From Paenibacillus sp. FSL R5-0912 (lineage in GTDB: Bacteria; Bacillota; Bacilli; Paenibacillales; Paenibacillaceae): a stretch of 64,000 nt of DNA. Of this stretch, positions 8,290 through 15,996 are shown in pieces. The notes under the pieces were generated by a model that was not told the origin of the DNA, ran no database searches, and worked only from the letters and a program-made list of their open reading frames with translations. The translations under genes were made by a program, and so were the position numbers. The DNA lies in the NCBI RefSeq assembly GCF_000758605.1, contig NZ_CP009282.1, positions 620,001-684,000 of the forward strand. The letters are read 5' to 3'. Each line of letters starts with the position of its first letter. Position 1 is the first letter of the stretch.

Positions 8290-8853
8290 GTGAAGGAAAT
8301 GCAAGTTCAGACAGAAATTGAAGCAGTGGAACAAGCGATGAAACAGACAACAGATAAGCGAATGTACGAGCGTTTTCTTGCAGTTCGCCTTCGATTGGAA
8401 GGACAGACCCTTGAACAAATATCAAAGACTCTTCATCGTACGCGAAAAACTATAGGTGGCTATCTGCATAAATATCGGGATGGTGGACTGGATGCATTGG
8501 CGATGGAGCATTCACCGGGTAAACCTCCAAAACTGACGAAAACACAGACGGACCAACTCACCAAAGTGCTTACCAACAAACGTCCGGCTGACGTTGGATT
8601 TGATGCGAAATACACATGGACCTTGAAACTTGTTATTGGCTATATTGAGCGTGAATTCGATCAAACTTTTAGCGAGCGTGGTCTATCTTTGCTTTTGCAT
8701 CGACTTGGATTCAGTTACACGAAAGCAACGTATACCTTGACGGCTGCGAATCCAGAAGAGCAACAAAGGTTTCGGGAGAAGACCGCAATCACTTTAAAAA
8801 AAAGCTCATGGACGGACAAATCGCCCATTTGCTCTTTGAAGATGAATCCATGA
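8290..8853 (+). CDS. IS630 transposase, OrfA (HTH part)
   Basis: 187 residues with helix-turn-helix motifs (QTLEQISKTLHRTRKTIGGYLHKY, winged region GLSLLLHRLGFSYTKATYTL). At 8796-8803 there are eight A residues in the codon order TTA AAA AAA AGC. A -1 slip there joins this frame to OrfB and yields LKKKLMDGQIAHLLFEDES, the normal sequence of a full IS630 transposase. The remaining residues after the slippery run are out-of-frame filler. Confidence 0.85.
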   Translation: MKEMQVQTEIEAVEQAMKQTTDKRMYERFLAVRLRLEGQTLEQISKTLHRTRKTIGGYLHKYRDGGLDALAMEHSPGKPPKLTKTQTDQLTKVLTNKRPADVGFDAKYTWTLKLVIGYIEREFDQTFSERGLSLLLHRLGFSYTKATYTLTAANPEEQQRFREKTAITLKKSSWTDKSPICSLKMNP

Positions 8854-9335
8854 TTCGAGCCTACCAATCCCTGCAGTACAATTGGTTTCCTCGGGGGCAA
8901 CAACGAAAGATTAAAACCTATGGCAAGCATGAGGGCGCGAAGCTCTTTGGAACACTGGATTATGCAACGGGTAAAGTGTTTTACCAAGAAAGCGAATCAT
9001 ACGATGCAAAGGCGTTCGAACACTTCTTGAACTCACTTCTCACCGAATATCCTACCGGGCAAATCGTTATGGTACTGGACAATGGTCGTATTCATAAAGC
9101 AGCTTCCATTGAACGTTTTCTACAGGATGAACCCCGGCTAGAGTTTGTGTTTTTGCCCAAATATTCTCCTAATCTCAATCCCATTGAGGGACTCTGGAAA
9201 TGGTTAAAAAGTGATGTCATCCACAACGTTTTTTACGATAAAACATACAAAATTCGAACCGCTGTCAGCAGTTTTATGAAACGCATAAACCAGAATCCAA
9301 TGGAAGTGATTGATCGATTGTGTATAAATGTGTAA
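8808..9335 (+). CDS. IS630 transposase, OrfB (DDE catalytic part)
   Basis: Catalytic half of the transposase: LLFEDES (first Asp), MVLDNGRIHK (second Asp) and LNPIEGLWKWLK (Glu) are the IS630 DDE residues. It lies in frame -1 to OrfA and is expected to be made as an OrfAB fusion by slippage at the A8 run; ATG 8808 is only the first internal start. Complete to its stop at 9335. Confidence 0.88.
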   Translation: MDGQIAHLLFEDESMIRAYQSLQYNWFPRGQQRKIKTYGKHEGAKLFGTLDYATGKVFYQESESYDAKAFEHFLNSLLTEYPTGQIVMVLDNGRIHKAASIERFLQDEPRLEFVFLPKYSPNLNPIEGLWKWLKSDVIHNVFYDKTYKIRTAVSSFMKRINQNPMEVIDRLCINV

Positions 9336-9353
9336 TTCTTTAATTCAATTTAT

Positions 9354-11054
9354 ATAGTTAGATTTGATGGAGTTAGTTGGGAGGAAATTGAACAAGATAC
9401 ACTTCAATTCCCTCATTACGAGGATAGCAACGGACAGATTTTTTTAGATAGGTTATTTGAGCGTCATTTAAAGTCAATAAACCGTGAAATTGCTGCTATC
9501 AAATGGCTTGATAATCAAGTGATTAGCGAAGCGTTACTTATTAAATTAATATCAAAAATCGGTTTGAATAAACTGAAGATCCGAGATTTAATAAGTGACA
9601 ATGGAATAAATGGATTAAAAGTCCATGATTTAATATATCAATGCATTTCTCTAAAAGCTAGTCATATAGATTATTCGGATTATTTTGAATCACAGTTTAT
9701 TGCTTTTTTTAAAGAGCATTTAATAAAAAAAGATTACTTTTATTTTAGAACATTGCATCTTCATAAAGAAAAATTAATTAATATGACCAAAAAATATCCG
9801 GATGAGTTTGCCTTAATTTATGTTTCACTTGAACATTTAGAATTAGAAGCTCTAGTAGAAACACTTGAAAAAATCAATATTCACAAGTTTCTTGGTTCAG
9901 AATACAATTTCAATCAAGAGGATTACTTTCAAATATTAGCTTTTATTGATTGCATTGAATATATTCATAGGCTTAGAAAATGGAGAAGTACTGATGAAGG
10001 TATTAAATTTGCTGAAGAACAGTTACCTTTCCTAGAACAATTGATGGGAATTAAAGGGTTGAGTAATGAAGTTAAATATGAACTAATGCACCATAGAGGA
10101 AAGTTTTATGTTTTTGTCAAAGATACTGATAAAGCAGAGGAATATTTTCGTCAAGTAATTGAAAATGTCCCCAAACCATTTCATAGTAAATTGCAATTGT
10201 TAAAAATAACTTATACTACAAAGACTGAAGAAGCAAAAGAACATTTAATAGACATCTTTAAATCCTTTGATGAAAATCGTCAGCAGGTAAGTATATCCAT
10301 TGTACTTGCGGCTTTTAATGAACTTAAAAAAACTGAGTTTAAAGAAGTTATTGACGAATATTTATTTAACGGAACTCTTTTTGAAGAAGCGATATCTATG
10401 TCTTCTATTTGGGGATTCACGCAACCGTATCAAGTTATCACTGAGATTGGCAAGACAATATCTTACCATGATCCGACAAGATTTATTAAGATTATGGAGA
10501 TGATACCAGAACCTTCTGAAGAGTCATCTACTGATTATATGTTGTTTTTATCAGGCCAATTATACAAGGAGCTTGGCAAATGTTATAGGCAAGTCGAAGG
10601 TTTGAATTCTGAGAAAGGCCAAAGTGCGTTTGAATCATCAAAAATATTCTTTGAAAAAATGTTCAAAACAAATAGCTTTCAAAAGACCCAGATTTGCGAG
10701 TTGTACCAATTATTAGCGTTACCTTCACTTGCAATAAGTAAATTAGAAGAGGTACCAATTAAAGATAGAGACAATAGCTTTTGGCACCATCGATACTCTC
10801 TGTCATTATATGATCTATCTGATTTAGGTAATGCTCTATTAGAGATTAATACTGCAATTGATATAATTAAAAAATCTGAAGAACGGTTCAGAACTACTTT
10901 TCTTAATCACAAAGCTCAAGTATTAACTGCACTTGGTGATCAAACTAATGCACTAGCGATTTATCAAGAAGCGTTAAAATTCTGTACAAGTGATAAGTTT
11001 AGAAATTCAATTGAAACAGCTATAGGAAACTTATCTGGAACTCCAGAAAAATAA
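9354..11054 (+). pseudogene. 5'-truncated protein: winged-helix segment plus TPR array
   Basis: The frame is open from the IS630 right end with no stop, starting (I)VRFDGVSWEEIEQD; the first possible start is GTG 9519 (511 residues). The first 100 residues, ending GLKVHDLIYQC, look like the winged-helix segment that follows the NTPase in STAND-type proteins, and the rest is helical with TPR-like repeats (clear near AEEYFRQVIENVP and the last 60 residues, NHKAQVLTALGDQTNALAIYQEAL). The P-loop domain expected upstream is absent because the IS removed or replaced it. STAND assignment is inference. AT-rich and unlike the flanking chromosome. Confidence 0.6.
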
Positions 11055-11067
11055 TTAACTTCAACTT

Positions 11068-11286
11068 CTATGTAGATTGAACTTGAAAATATACAAAAAG
11101 GGAAAAGTGGTGTAAGGGGATTTTGGAACTGTAGGAGCGGAAGCGTCCGCCTTTGTCTGCGGATTTCCACCGCGAACAGCGGTACGAATAAAAGAAATCT
11201 GTAGATAACAGCGGCCGGAAGTCCAAACATTCTCTGGAGTCACGGCCCATCCCTAAATAGTGAAATCACAAGTTCAATCTATATAG
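11068..11286. mobile_element. MITE-like element with 18-bp terminal inverted repeats
   Basis: CTATGTAGATTGAACTTG at the left end pairs with CAAGTTCAATCTATATAG at the right end (one mismatch). The 217 or so bases between are GC-rich, quite unlike the AT-rich flanks, and hold no convincing gene. A 36-base piece at 11116-11153 recurs at 34091-34127, so parts of the element family are dispersed in this chromosome. It lies between the TPR gene and the PIN-like gene. Confidence 0.75.
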
Positions 11287-11377
11287 TTGACTATTTTAAC
11301 GAATTGACCAATTAGTGTTGAAATACAAAAAAATATATCGCAGTATGAGGGAATTATAGTTAAGGTCGGTGTATATA

Positions 11378-12241
11378 ATGGAAATTAACCAAGAAATTGA
11401 CTTGCATTCACCCTATGTCTATATAGACTGGAATGTAGTCAAGTATATAAAAAATCCGAGAGCAAACAAGCTAGCTTTAGATATGGAGTTCGGAGAGATT
11501 GTTCGTAAAATAAGTAAAAAAAAATATAGGCTCCCTTTTAGCCTCGCGCATATTAATGATAGAATAAACCGATTTAAACCTGAATATGAAATGGAAGTTC
11601 AAGGAGATTTGGAGTTTCTCGAGAAAATTACTGACGGTTGGGTGATTGGTTGGAGCGAAGAGTTAAGCCGCATAATACTTTCAAAGATATCACCAGTCAG
11701 ATTATTTAAACAAGAAATACTTAAACAAGCAGATAACAATGAGAAGAACACTCTAAACCAATTACTCACTAATTTTTTTTCATCTGTAGATTCATACAAA
11801 AATCTACGTGATAGGGTAATGGAATTTGTTAAAGAAAGCACAGATCGGAATAATATGGAGTATAGTTACCTGCTTAAATATATGTCGCCTATTCTTGATT
11901 TATTAGATGTTTCTGATATAGAAAAATTGAAAGCAGGATGGAAGGATGCTGTTATTCAATGGTCTAAAATGAATTCAAAGGAACCGTTACCTATTGGATT
12001 GTTGCTCAGCAATGGCTACATGCTGCTAGACTTTCACCCTTTGTTTAAAGAAGGCATTACTGAAAAAAATACATTAGATAACATTCTTCGAGATGAGAAT
12101 CATGCATTCTGGGGTATGGGTGCAGAATATTTTATTTCTGAAGATAAAAAAACATTGAAAAAAATTAAGTTCTTATATGATGCATTTGAAATTAAAACAA
12201 AGGTTTTATCTATGAGCCAATTCGTCGCAGTTTTTAGTTAG
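11378..12241 (+). CDS. probable PIN-like domain protein
   Basis: 287 residues from ATG 11378 (AAGG upstream); GTG 11369 is also possible. Features of PIN-like nucleases: a first strand with Asp17 in VYIDWNVVKYI, then SLAHINDR carrying a further Asp, and a C-terminal region RDENHAFWGMGAEYFISEDKKTL followed by a strand and helix, where acidic residues and a His fall at the expected places. Overall length is larger than toxin-type VapC (about 130). Such PIN-like proteins often occur in defence modules. Pairing with the broken TPR gene upstream is inference from position and shared base composition. Confidence 0.5.
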   Translation: MEINQEIDLHSPYVYIDWNVVKYIKNPRANKLALDMEFGEIVRKISKKKYRLPFSLAHINDRINRFKPEYEMEVQGDLEFLEKITDGWVIGWSEELSRIILSKISPVRLFKQEILKQADNNEKNTLNQLLTNFFSSVDSYKNLRDRVMEFVKESTDRNNMEYSYLLKYMSPILDLLDVSDIEKLKAGWKDAVIQWSKMNSKEPLPIGLLLSNGYMLLDFHPLFKEGITEKNTLDNILRDENHAFWGMGAEYFISEDKKTLKKIKFLYDAFEIKTKVLSMSQFVAVFS

Positions 12242-12498
12242 TGGATTGAAAATGAATTAAGATGTCTAACATATTGATTTAATGGTGTAAGATGCTTATT
12301 TTAAGCATAGAATAATGCCTTCTGAATAAATCTGATTTATACATGATAAAAACACGCCTTATCTGATTTCAAGTTGTCGATAGTCTGATTTGGGTATTAA
12401 AAAAGCATCCTTTTCGGCGTCTTTTTGTCCGATCTATAATGGCTGCTCACAGTCCAAAGATAAACAAAGTACTACTTACCTTTTGGGGAGTGTTTAGA
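12242..12498. other. AT-rich spacer, no gene seen
   Basis: No supported coding frame. The stretch runs from the PIN-like gene to the small membrane gene and has only a weak T-run after GGCGTC near 12415. Confidence 0.5.
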
Positions 12499-12696
12499 AT
12501 GGATAAAAAGAAACAGGAATTCGTGATGATGGTATTCTCGGGTCTGATGCTCATTATGCTAAGTCTGATAACCCCGTCTAACGGATCTGAAGTGCGTATA
12601 TATTTTAAGGGATTCATGACAGGGGGCGGGATCATCGTATTGGCGCTGGCCGTCTCGATGTTCCTTAAGAATAAGGGATTTAAGAGCATGAAATAA
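12499..12696 (+). CDS. small two-helix membrane protein
   Basis: 65 residues from ATG 12499 (GGGGAG upstream, well placed), beginning MDKKKQE. Two hydrophobic segments (about 9-25, 37-54) surround a loop with TPSNGSE, and the tail is basic. A longer frame from 12439 is not needed. Similar in plan to the proteins at 3471 and 13214. Function unknown. Confidence 0.7.
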   Translation: MDKKKQEFVMMVFSGLMLIMLSLITPSNGSEVRIYFKGFMTGGGIIVLALAVSMFLKNKGFKSMK

Positions 12697-12709
12697 TTTG
12701 TGGATATAG

Positions 12710-12883
12710 GCAAGGCTGCTTGCTTTCGCTCAGGAGCTGATCTCGTCGCTGGGCGGAATCCTCAAGCTGAATGTAACGATTATGGTCTCCGGTCAGGCCG
12801 GAGCACTCAGCCAAGTGCCCGAACTGCTGGAGCAGGCAAGGCAGGCGATGCGGTACCGGAATCTATCCGAGGCGCATCAGGTC
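12710..12883 (+). pseudogene. fragment of a YesN/AraC-type response regulator
   Basis: The frame through 12728 reads AQELISSLGGILKLNVTIMVSG, then LLEQARQAMRYRNLSEAHQV. This is the middle segment of Paenibacillus YesN-type regulators (the stretch with VTIGVS and EALxYR between receiver and AraC domain). It has no start, no receiver, no HTH, and it stops being homologous exactly where the repeat copy starts at 12884, so it is a relic cut by rearrangement. Family call rests on pattern only. Confidence 0.5.
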
Positions 12884-13049
12884 TCGTTTGTTTTTCTATG
12901 AAGCTTGTTTCCCAAAACTCCGTCATAGCCCGGTCTCCTTTAATTTCACTAAATAGTTATTACAGACATATTATATCCACGATAAAACTGATTTGCAATG
13001 TTATTGTTAATCCTCGTATCTAAACAGATAGACTTATGTGAAGCGGGGG
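12884..13049. repeat. direct repeat, right copy, part 1
   Basis: Counterpart of 4329-4494. It includes the first 14 codons of a methyltransferase gene (minus strand) that has no body here, so this copy is a dead fragment. Confidence 0.9.
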
Positions 13050-13102
13050 ATAGGATGTTATTAATTAGTTGCATGTAAGTGATTTAGCGAATCAACCGGA
13101 TT

Positions 13103-13194
13103 GGGCTTATGAATAATGCTGTTCTATAGAGTGATCACAACCCCCCCAAACTGGTTAAAACCCCGCAGATAGTGTACCTTAGTAATATTAGTAA
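13103..13194. repeat. direct repeat, right copy, part 2
   Basis: Counterpart of 5096-5188, including the last codons of the 4667 gene. Between the two parts (13050-13102) only about 50 bases remain of the 600 present in the left copy. Confidence 0.9.
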
Positions 13195-13213
13195 TTAGGA
13201 GTGGTGATTTTTC

Positions 13214-13402
13214 GTGAAAAAAAGTAGACAAACCCCCGTGCTGGTCGCGGTCTCCATCCTGCTGATCATTATCAGCAGTCTGATCCCGTCGGACAAATCA
13301 ACCTGGCTGGGAGCACTGCAGACCATCTTGCTGGGCGTCGGGCTGCTCGGATGCTGCATGGCTTTTTGGCGGTTCGCTAAGGGCGGCAAGGGCAAGCGCT
13401 GA
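13214..13402 (+). CDS. small two-helix membrane protein
   Basis: 62 residues from GTG or alternative start at 13214 behind TTAGGAGTGGTGA. Two hydrophobic helices (about 10-23 and 31-51), the loop IPSDKSTW, and a basic tail GGKGKR. Same plan as the proteins at 3471 and 12499. It follows the right repeat copy directly. Function unknown. Confidence 0.7.
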   Translation: MKKSRQTPVLVAVSILLIIISSLIPSDKSTWLGALQTILLGVGLLGCCMAFWRFAKGGKGKR

Positions 13403-13672
13403 TTTCTGGAATGGAGCAGACAGCATAGGCAAGAACAGGGTATGGGTTGGTTAGTGAATTCAATACAAGTGTTAGTGTTTTAAGCGCTGGCACGAGAGCA
13501 AATAGAGAGCCGTGGCGGAAGCTGCGGCTTTTCGTTATTGTCAGGCAAATGTACATTGCCAAAGGCGTGCATGTGTATAAGTTGGGAGCTTCAGTGAGCG
13601 TAACCTGGAGCCTTAAGGGAATGAGAACTTATTAGCTTGCCGTCAGCGGAATTCTCCCATACGTAGTGCTAC

Positions 13673-13801
13673 GCGGACTGAGAGGACCTTATTTTGTGAA
13701 AAAGCCTGCTTTTTTGCTCGTTGCGGACTCAGGAGCGCTTATATTGTTCGATGGAGCTCAAAATGAGGCGAAACGGGTTAGTTAAGGTCCTCTGAGTCCG
13801 C
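13673..13801. repeat. inverted-repeat element
   Basis: GCGGACTGAGAGGACCTT (13673-13690) is the near-perfect reverse complement of AAGGTCCTCTGAGTCCGC (13784-13801). A third related piece, GCGGACTCAGGAGCGCTTA, lies inside, and a direct repeat GTCCGCAT(G/A)GATCGC occurs at 13797 and again near 13846. The spacer 13403-13904 holds no gene I can support; this is a non-coding repeat element, possibly MITE-like. Confidence 0.7.
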
Positions 13802-13904
13802 ATGGATCGCTGAATGGCCTGACCGGACGAAATAACGGATCTACAGTCCGCATAGATCGCAGCAGCCTGCCTGAGTCTATTGGTGCAGGCCCCAGCAGCT
13901 TTCC

Positions 13905-14348
13905 CTATCCCGCCGACGGACGCGGGACAGCTGGCCGCGCAGCAGCCATATGTTCGCGAATCTCTCTGAGCTGCGCTTTCAGCTCAGGAACGCTTCGCTG
14001 CAGGATGAGGCTGATCTCGGGCAGCGGCAGCTGGATGCCGTACCATAAGGCGCTGGCAATCTGATCCTCCCAGGTGAGCAAGGCAGAAGAGCAGCGGCCG
14101 CGGTCTTGAGCAACCAGCGAGCATTGCCGGATGCATTCCCTGTAGGCGGCAAGGGAGAAGTCCGATTGGATGCTACCCTTTAGCCAAGGCTCAAAGAGTG
14201 CCGCGAATGTGGCAGTTGTGGCTTGATCGGCGCGGGTGCCCTTCTCCAGCAGAAGACAGCTAAGTGCATATACGGTTCCGCTGTATTGCTCAATATAGCC
14301 GGTGAATCCGGCAGCGGCAGCTGCCTTGGTCGATAATGGGTCTGGCAT
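13905..14348 (-). CDS. sigma-70-like protein (degenerate ECF type)
   Basis: 147 residues from ATG 14348 (minus-strand GGAAGGAACG upstream). The first half (GYIEQYSGTVYALSCLLLEKGTRADQATTATFAALF) has the pattern of ECF region 2.1-2.2. The last 40 residues (ALWYGIQLPLPEISLILQRSVPELKAQLREIREHM) fit the region-4 helix-turn-helix. The DNA-melting part of region 2 is short and atypical, so it may be a sigma-like regulator and not an active sigma. No anti-sigma gene is beside it. It is the only gene downstream of the c-di-AMP riboswitch and terminator. Confidence 0.6.
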   Translation of the reverse strand: MPDPLSTKAAAAAGFTGYIEQYSGTVYALSCLLLEKGTRADQATTATFAALFEPWLKGSIQSDFSLAAYRECIRQCSLVAQDRGRCSSALLTWEDQIASALWYGIQLPLPEISLILQRSVPELKAQLREIREHMAAARPAVPRPSAG

Positions 14349-14444
14349 GTGGACACGTTCCTTCCTGAATGTGGGCGATTTTATTGTTTGGATATATAGC
14401 TGATTGGTTTGCCGAAATGCTGATCCGCCGGAATAAGTGCGCAA

Positions 14445-14484
14445 AAAACCGCAGACAGAGGAGGACCTCTGCTGCGGTTTTGTT
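14445..14484 (-). terminator. intrinsic terminator, likely expression platform of the riboswitch
   Basis: On the minus strand ACCGCAGCAGAGG pairs with CCTCTGTCTGCGGT around a TCCT loop and is followed by six T residues. It lies between the riboswitch aptamer (ending about 14521) and the gene starting at 14348, where a premature terminator would sit. The plus strand also has a T-run, so it may act in both directions. Confidence 0.85.
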
Positions 14485-14520
14485 ACAGGCGTAAGAAGCC
14501 TGGGGCAAAATCGTGGCGGA

Positions 14521-14684
14521 TCAAGATCTCTCTCTTTACGCTTACGGGGTTAGCTGTCGGATTCGGACGGTGAGAGTCGCCCTACCTTTTGAGACTGCGC
14601 AATTGAAGTCTCCTTCGGATTCACCCCAAGTAGGCCTGCGGCCTGATGGTTCCCCCGTTTTCCGCTTGGCGGAAATTCAGCGTG
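14521..14684 (-). promoter_or_regulatory. ydaO/yuaA-type cyclic di-AMP riboswitch
   Basis: Minus-strand sequence has the aptamer's conserved blocks in order: CGCTGAAT, a stem, CGGGGGAACC, TTGGGGTGAATCC, a variable stem, AGGGCGAC, then ATCCGACAGCTAACCCCGTA and AGCGTAAAGAGAG. These match the c-di-AMP aptamer family (RF00379), in which ligand binding usually promotes termination. The following terminator and the sigma-like gene complete the unit. Confidence 0.9.
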
Positions 14685-14717
14685 CATTCACATTATCGCT
14701 GTTAACTTTCAACACGA

Positions 14718-14747
14718 ATCATACCCTTTTAGGATTGTCTTTGTAAA
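14718..14747 (-). promoter_or_regulatory. sigma-A promoter for the riboswitch transcript
   Basis: Minus strand TTTACA (14742-14747) and TATGAT (14718-14723) with an 18-base spacer, about 35 bases ahead of the aptamer. Confidence 0.8.
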
Positions 14748-14749
14748 AA

Positions 14750-15335
14750 TGGAAAAGAGTGCTTCTGCGCCGGATTTGCAATAAATTGCTGCTTCGCAAG
14801 GAATATTGGAGACTAAAACCATATATGTGGCCGGTTATCATCCGTTTATCTCGCTCAATCGCCGTTTTTTATTTTTGGGAGGCAGTGGCAGGGGAACTCC
14901 GGAAATATTAATGCGTTAGACGGAAATACCGTCGATAATGGATTTTTGAAAAATGGTGTATTAGTGAGTAATCGGGAGATAACGGGAGATAAATGTTATT
15001 GTATGCGTTACCCGTCAGGCAAATAGATTCGTGATTGTGTTATTAGGGTAATTATGGCGGTTTACAAATTGTCCCTGAATTAGAGTCTGATTTTACGAAA
15101 ATGCTTCCGTTCTAGCCCTGCAAACGATACATCCCGGAGGGCCTAATTCCCGCTTTCCGAATGCTTGACTTGGACCATACTCCAGGGATTATCATTTGAT
15201 TCTGTAAGGGCAGACTGTCAATAAAGAGGCGCTGGATCTGCTGGAACCGTCATCGGTGGATGCCTTCGCCCGGCGGTGTGGAAACGGAGTGAAGCTATGA
15301 CGGAGTTTTTTCCCGGCAGAATAATTTTGAACCCT
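14750..15335. other. non-coding stretch, possible decayed gene end
   Basis: No supported gene. The only coding-like trace is frame 15217-15299, VNKEALDLLEPSSVDAFARR then CGNGVKL and a stop, preceded by a stop codon; it may be a relic of a lost gene, weakly supported. Confidence 0.35.
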
Positions 15336-15374
15336 AAAAAGGTGCCGGCCCTGCTGGGAGGGCGGCACCTTTTT
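15336..15374. terminator. bidirectional intrinsic terminator
   Basis: AAAAAGGTGCC pairs with GGCACCTTTTT across a GC-rich inner stem. It ends the ytxJ-glutaredoxin operon on the minus strand and works symmetrically on the plus strand. Confidence 0.85.
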
Positions 15375-15391
15375 GCATACGGGTAAGCTTA

Positions 15392-15634
15392 TTAATGACC
15401 AGCTGCTTCAATAAGCTCCTGAAGCTCAGGAAGATTGAAGCCCTTGACAGCCCGGTCTCCGGATACGGTGACTGGAACACCCATGAAGCCCAGCTTCTCG
15501 ACTTCTTCCTGATAGACAGTACTGGTCATCACATCTCTGACTTCGAAGGGAATGCCTTTGCTCTCAAGCAGCTGCTTCACCTGATTGCAGTCGCTGCAGC
15601 CGGATGTGGAATAGATGATTACGTTCTGGCTCAT
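15392..15634 (-). CDS. glutaredoxin-family protein (NrdH/YruB-like)
   Basis: 80-residue thioredoxin-fold protein with the redox pair CSDC at residues 13-16, a cis-Pro in GVPVT, and GFNLPELQELI at the end, the usual glutaredoxin/NrdH layout. Its ATG overlaps the stop of ytxJ by four bases, so the two are translated together. In an organism that uses bacillithiol and not glutathione, the natural electron donor would be a thioredoxin reductase or bacillithiol (inference). Confidence 0.9.
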   Translation of the reverse strand: MSQNVIIYSTSGCSDCNQVKQLLESKGIPFEVRDVMTSTVYQEEVEKLGFMGVPVTVSGDRAVKGFNLPELQELIEAAGH

Positions 15635-15957
15635 TGCTCCACAGCTTCCTTGATGGCGCCACGGGTGATTTTCCAGTGGGAAGTGTTCCAGCGGACCTCA
15701 CCATCCTCCAGCAGGAAAATCTGCGGCGATTCATGCTTAATCCCGAAATCCTCGGCAATCTGATTGGAAACCGGACGGTCTTCGATAACATGTACAATGG
15801 CGGCAGGCGTGTCGGAATTCTGTGTATAGGCCTGGAACTCCTCATTTGCTTTGGCGCTGATCGGGCAGGTGGTGCTGTGCTTGAAGAGCAATTTTTTGCC
15901 GGGTTGCCCTACGTATTGTTGCAGTTCATCCAGTGTATGGATTTGTTGAATAGACAT
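15631..15957 (-). CDS. ytxJ: YtxJ-type monothiol bacilliredoxin
   Basis: 108 residues with FKHSTTCPIS, Cys31 being the single active cysteine, then HESPQIFLLEDGEVRWNTSHWKIT, the conserved middle of YtxJ (DUF2847). The family handles protein S-bacillithiolation as a monothiol partner of BrxA/B. AGGTGATCCTCTG precedes the start on the minus strand. First gene of an operon with the glutaredoxin gene. BrxA/B-like protein is encoded at 58303 in the same window. Confidence 0.92.
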   Translation of the reverse strand: MSIQQIHTLDELQQYVGQPGKKLLFKHSTTCPISAKANEEFQAYTQNSDTPAAIVHVIEDRPVSNQIAEDFGIKHESPQIFLLEDGEVRWNTSHWKITRGAIKEAVEQ

Positions 15958-15996
15958 CAGAGGATCACCTTTCTGGAATAGAATTTTGAAAGCATC

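Larger units (their letters stand above)
8206..9355 (+). mobile_element. IS630-family insertion sequence
   Basis: About 1.15 kb. Imperfect inverted repeats of some 25 bases: left TATATAAAATGATCTAAAGA (from 8206) matches the reverse complement of the right end (to 9355), TATATAAATTGAATTAAAGA, with three differences in these 20 bases. TA steps at both ends fit the TA target duplication of the family; exact boundaries are uncertain by a few bases. It has inserted into the 5' part of the gene now starting at 9354. Confidence 0.85.

Noticed and set aside
11061..11250. Three overlapping minus-strand frames of about 60 residues in the MITE-like element
   Set aside because: All lie within a GC-rich repeat with inverted ends; typical spurious frames in such elements.
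12700..13023. 107-residue frame across the repeat and the response regulator fragment
   Set aside because: It runs through two unrelated fragments and the repeat copy; no start support.
14513..14746. 77-residue plus-strand reading frame over the riboswitch
   Set aside because: It is explained by the strongly structured minus-strand RNA element; there is no ribosome site.
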